Assembly: GCA_037439705.1 (NCBI GenBank)
Contig: JBBIVP010000136.1
Location: 1-5,829, forward strand
Source: JBBIVP01 sp037439705 [NCBI: bacterium]
GTDB lineage: Bacteria > JBBIVP01
DNA length: 5,829 nt
Reading direction: 5' to 3'
Positions 5,323 through 5,829 of the stretch are shown here, piece after piece. The stretch's first letter is position 1. The number at the start of each line of letters is the position of its first letter. Under the pieces are notes generated by a model, which did no database searches, was not told the DNA's origin, and was given only the letters and a program-made list of their open reading frames with translations. A program made the translations under genes and the position numbers.

Positions 5323-5829
5323 AGAAAAAGCTCGGGCTGATAGTTGCGGGAAGTATTTTTGTCTTTGGAAAGGCAGAAGCCCGTTTCTACGATGTAGGAG
5401 CGAGAGCCAAAGGAATGGCCGGAGCTCATGTAGCAGTTGTTAACGACGCCTCAGCAGTTTACTGGAATCCAGCAGCTTTAGCATTTATAAAACCACTTAT
5501 AAGCATCACAATAAATGCCTCCGTACAGGAATATACATATGGAGATTTTATTCATAAGACAAATAAAATCATCAATGAATATGTTGAGGAGGAATATGAA
5601 AATTATGAAAACAAAATCTCCTACATAAAAGATGTGCTTCCAGAAAAAAATGAACTCTCGCAAAGTGATGTGGGACTTCTAATTGATTTGACAAAAGATA
5701 TCCTTGATTTACTTTCATCAGATTTTTACATTGATATAGGGGCAAATGCCAAAATTCCGATAGCATACAAAAACAATGGAACAGGTGGATTTTCGTTTTA
5801 CAAAGCAGGAGCATGGTTTGTGCCCGATC
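5319..5829 (+). CDS. PorV/TraF_2-like outer membrane protein (3' partial)
   Basis: An open frame of 170 codons runs off the right edge. The N-terminus is a signal peptide (MKKK, hydrophobic 5-17, likely cut after A-E-A at 21). Next comes VGARAKGMAGAHVAVVNDASAVYWNPAAL split across 26-54; the GARAKGMAGA and AVYWNPAAL halves are the hallmark of FadL-like barrels of the PorV/PorQ and TraF_2 (PF13729-type) group. Residues 72-135 form a charged, probably helical stretch (HKTNKIINEYVEEEYENYEN and following), as in TraF_2-type members, before a barrel strand FYIDIGANAKIPIAY. It probably sits in the outer membrane; whether it is a secretion-system shuttle or a transport barrel cannot be told. It overlaps lgt by 4 bp (ATGA) and has a very strong ribosome site, so it is likely highly translated from the same transcript. 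Confidence 0.75.
   Translation, partial: MKKKLGLIVAGSIFVFGKAEARFYDVGARAKGMAGAHVAVVNDASAVYWNPAALAFIKPLISITINASVQEYTYGDFIHKTNKIINEYVEEEYENYENKISYIKDVLPEKNELSQSDVGLLIDLTKDILDLLSSDFYIDIGANAKIPIAYKNNGTGGFSFYKAGAWFVPD

Noticed and set aside
5478-5814. Minus-strand open frames near the right end
   Set aside because: They are antisense to the plus-strand PorV/TraF_2-like gene, which has a signal peptide, a strong ribosome site and a family motif.

Overview
This is an AT-rich, densely packed window from a bacterium with two membranes. The support is two outer-membrane beta-barrel-type proteins, a peptidoglycan-recycling kinase, Lgt (lipoprotein maturation) and a c-type multiheme protein. I cannot assign a phylum. 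The mix of AT richness, short intergenic gaps, heme-binding CxxCH motifs and a PorV/TraF-like barrel would fit a deep-branching anaerobic or thermophilic lineage, but that is inference. No tRNA, rRNA, CRISPR array or intact transposase gene was found.

Left block (1-1711, + strand): the 3' end of a 5'-nucleotidase-type metallophosphatase fused to a C-terminal tail with three CxxCH heme sites. Three bases later comes anmK (anhydro-N-acetylmuramic acid kinase). The anmK frame is broken once, at an A6 run (1367-1372). Reading back one base there restores a normal 362-residue AnmK, and the zero-frame heptamer is A_AAA_AAT, a -1 slippery-type sequence. Whether this is a sequence error, a young pseudogene or recoding cannot be decided from one sequence.

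Middle (1704-3199): a convergent minus-strand radical SAM protein with a C-terminal helix-hairpin-helix, of the putative DNA modification/repair type. It overlaps the 3' end of anmK by 8 bp. Upstream of it is the only long intergenic region (2808-3199). This is not plain spacer. Near-perfect 19-bp inverted repeats (2834-2852 and 3131-3149) bound a 316-bp segment with further internal inverted repeats, a G-rich left arm and a complementary C-rich right arm. It looks like a MITE-type non-autonomous mobile element or a long-range structured element inserted between two divergent promoters. It is the least explained part of the window.

Right block (3200-5829, + strand): a tight operon of a small exported beta-barrel-like protein, a TIM-barrel sugar-phosphate isomerase/endonuclease IV-fold protein, lgt, and the start of a PorV/TraF_2-type outer membrane protein that runs off the window. 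Gaps are 3 bp or start/stop overlaps of 4 bp, so translational coupling is likely. A sigma70-like promoter (TTGACT, 16 bp, TAAAAT) sits directly against the first start codon, so the first gene may be translated from a leaderless mRNA. The block is mostly concerned with the cell envelope: two outer-membrane proteins and the first enzyme of lipoprotein maturation.
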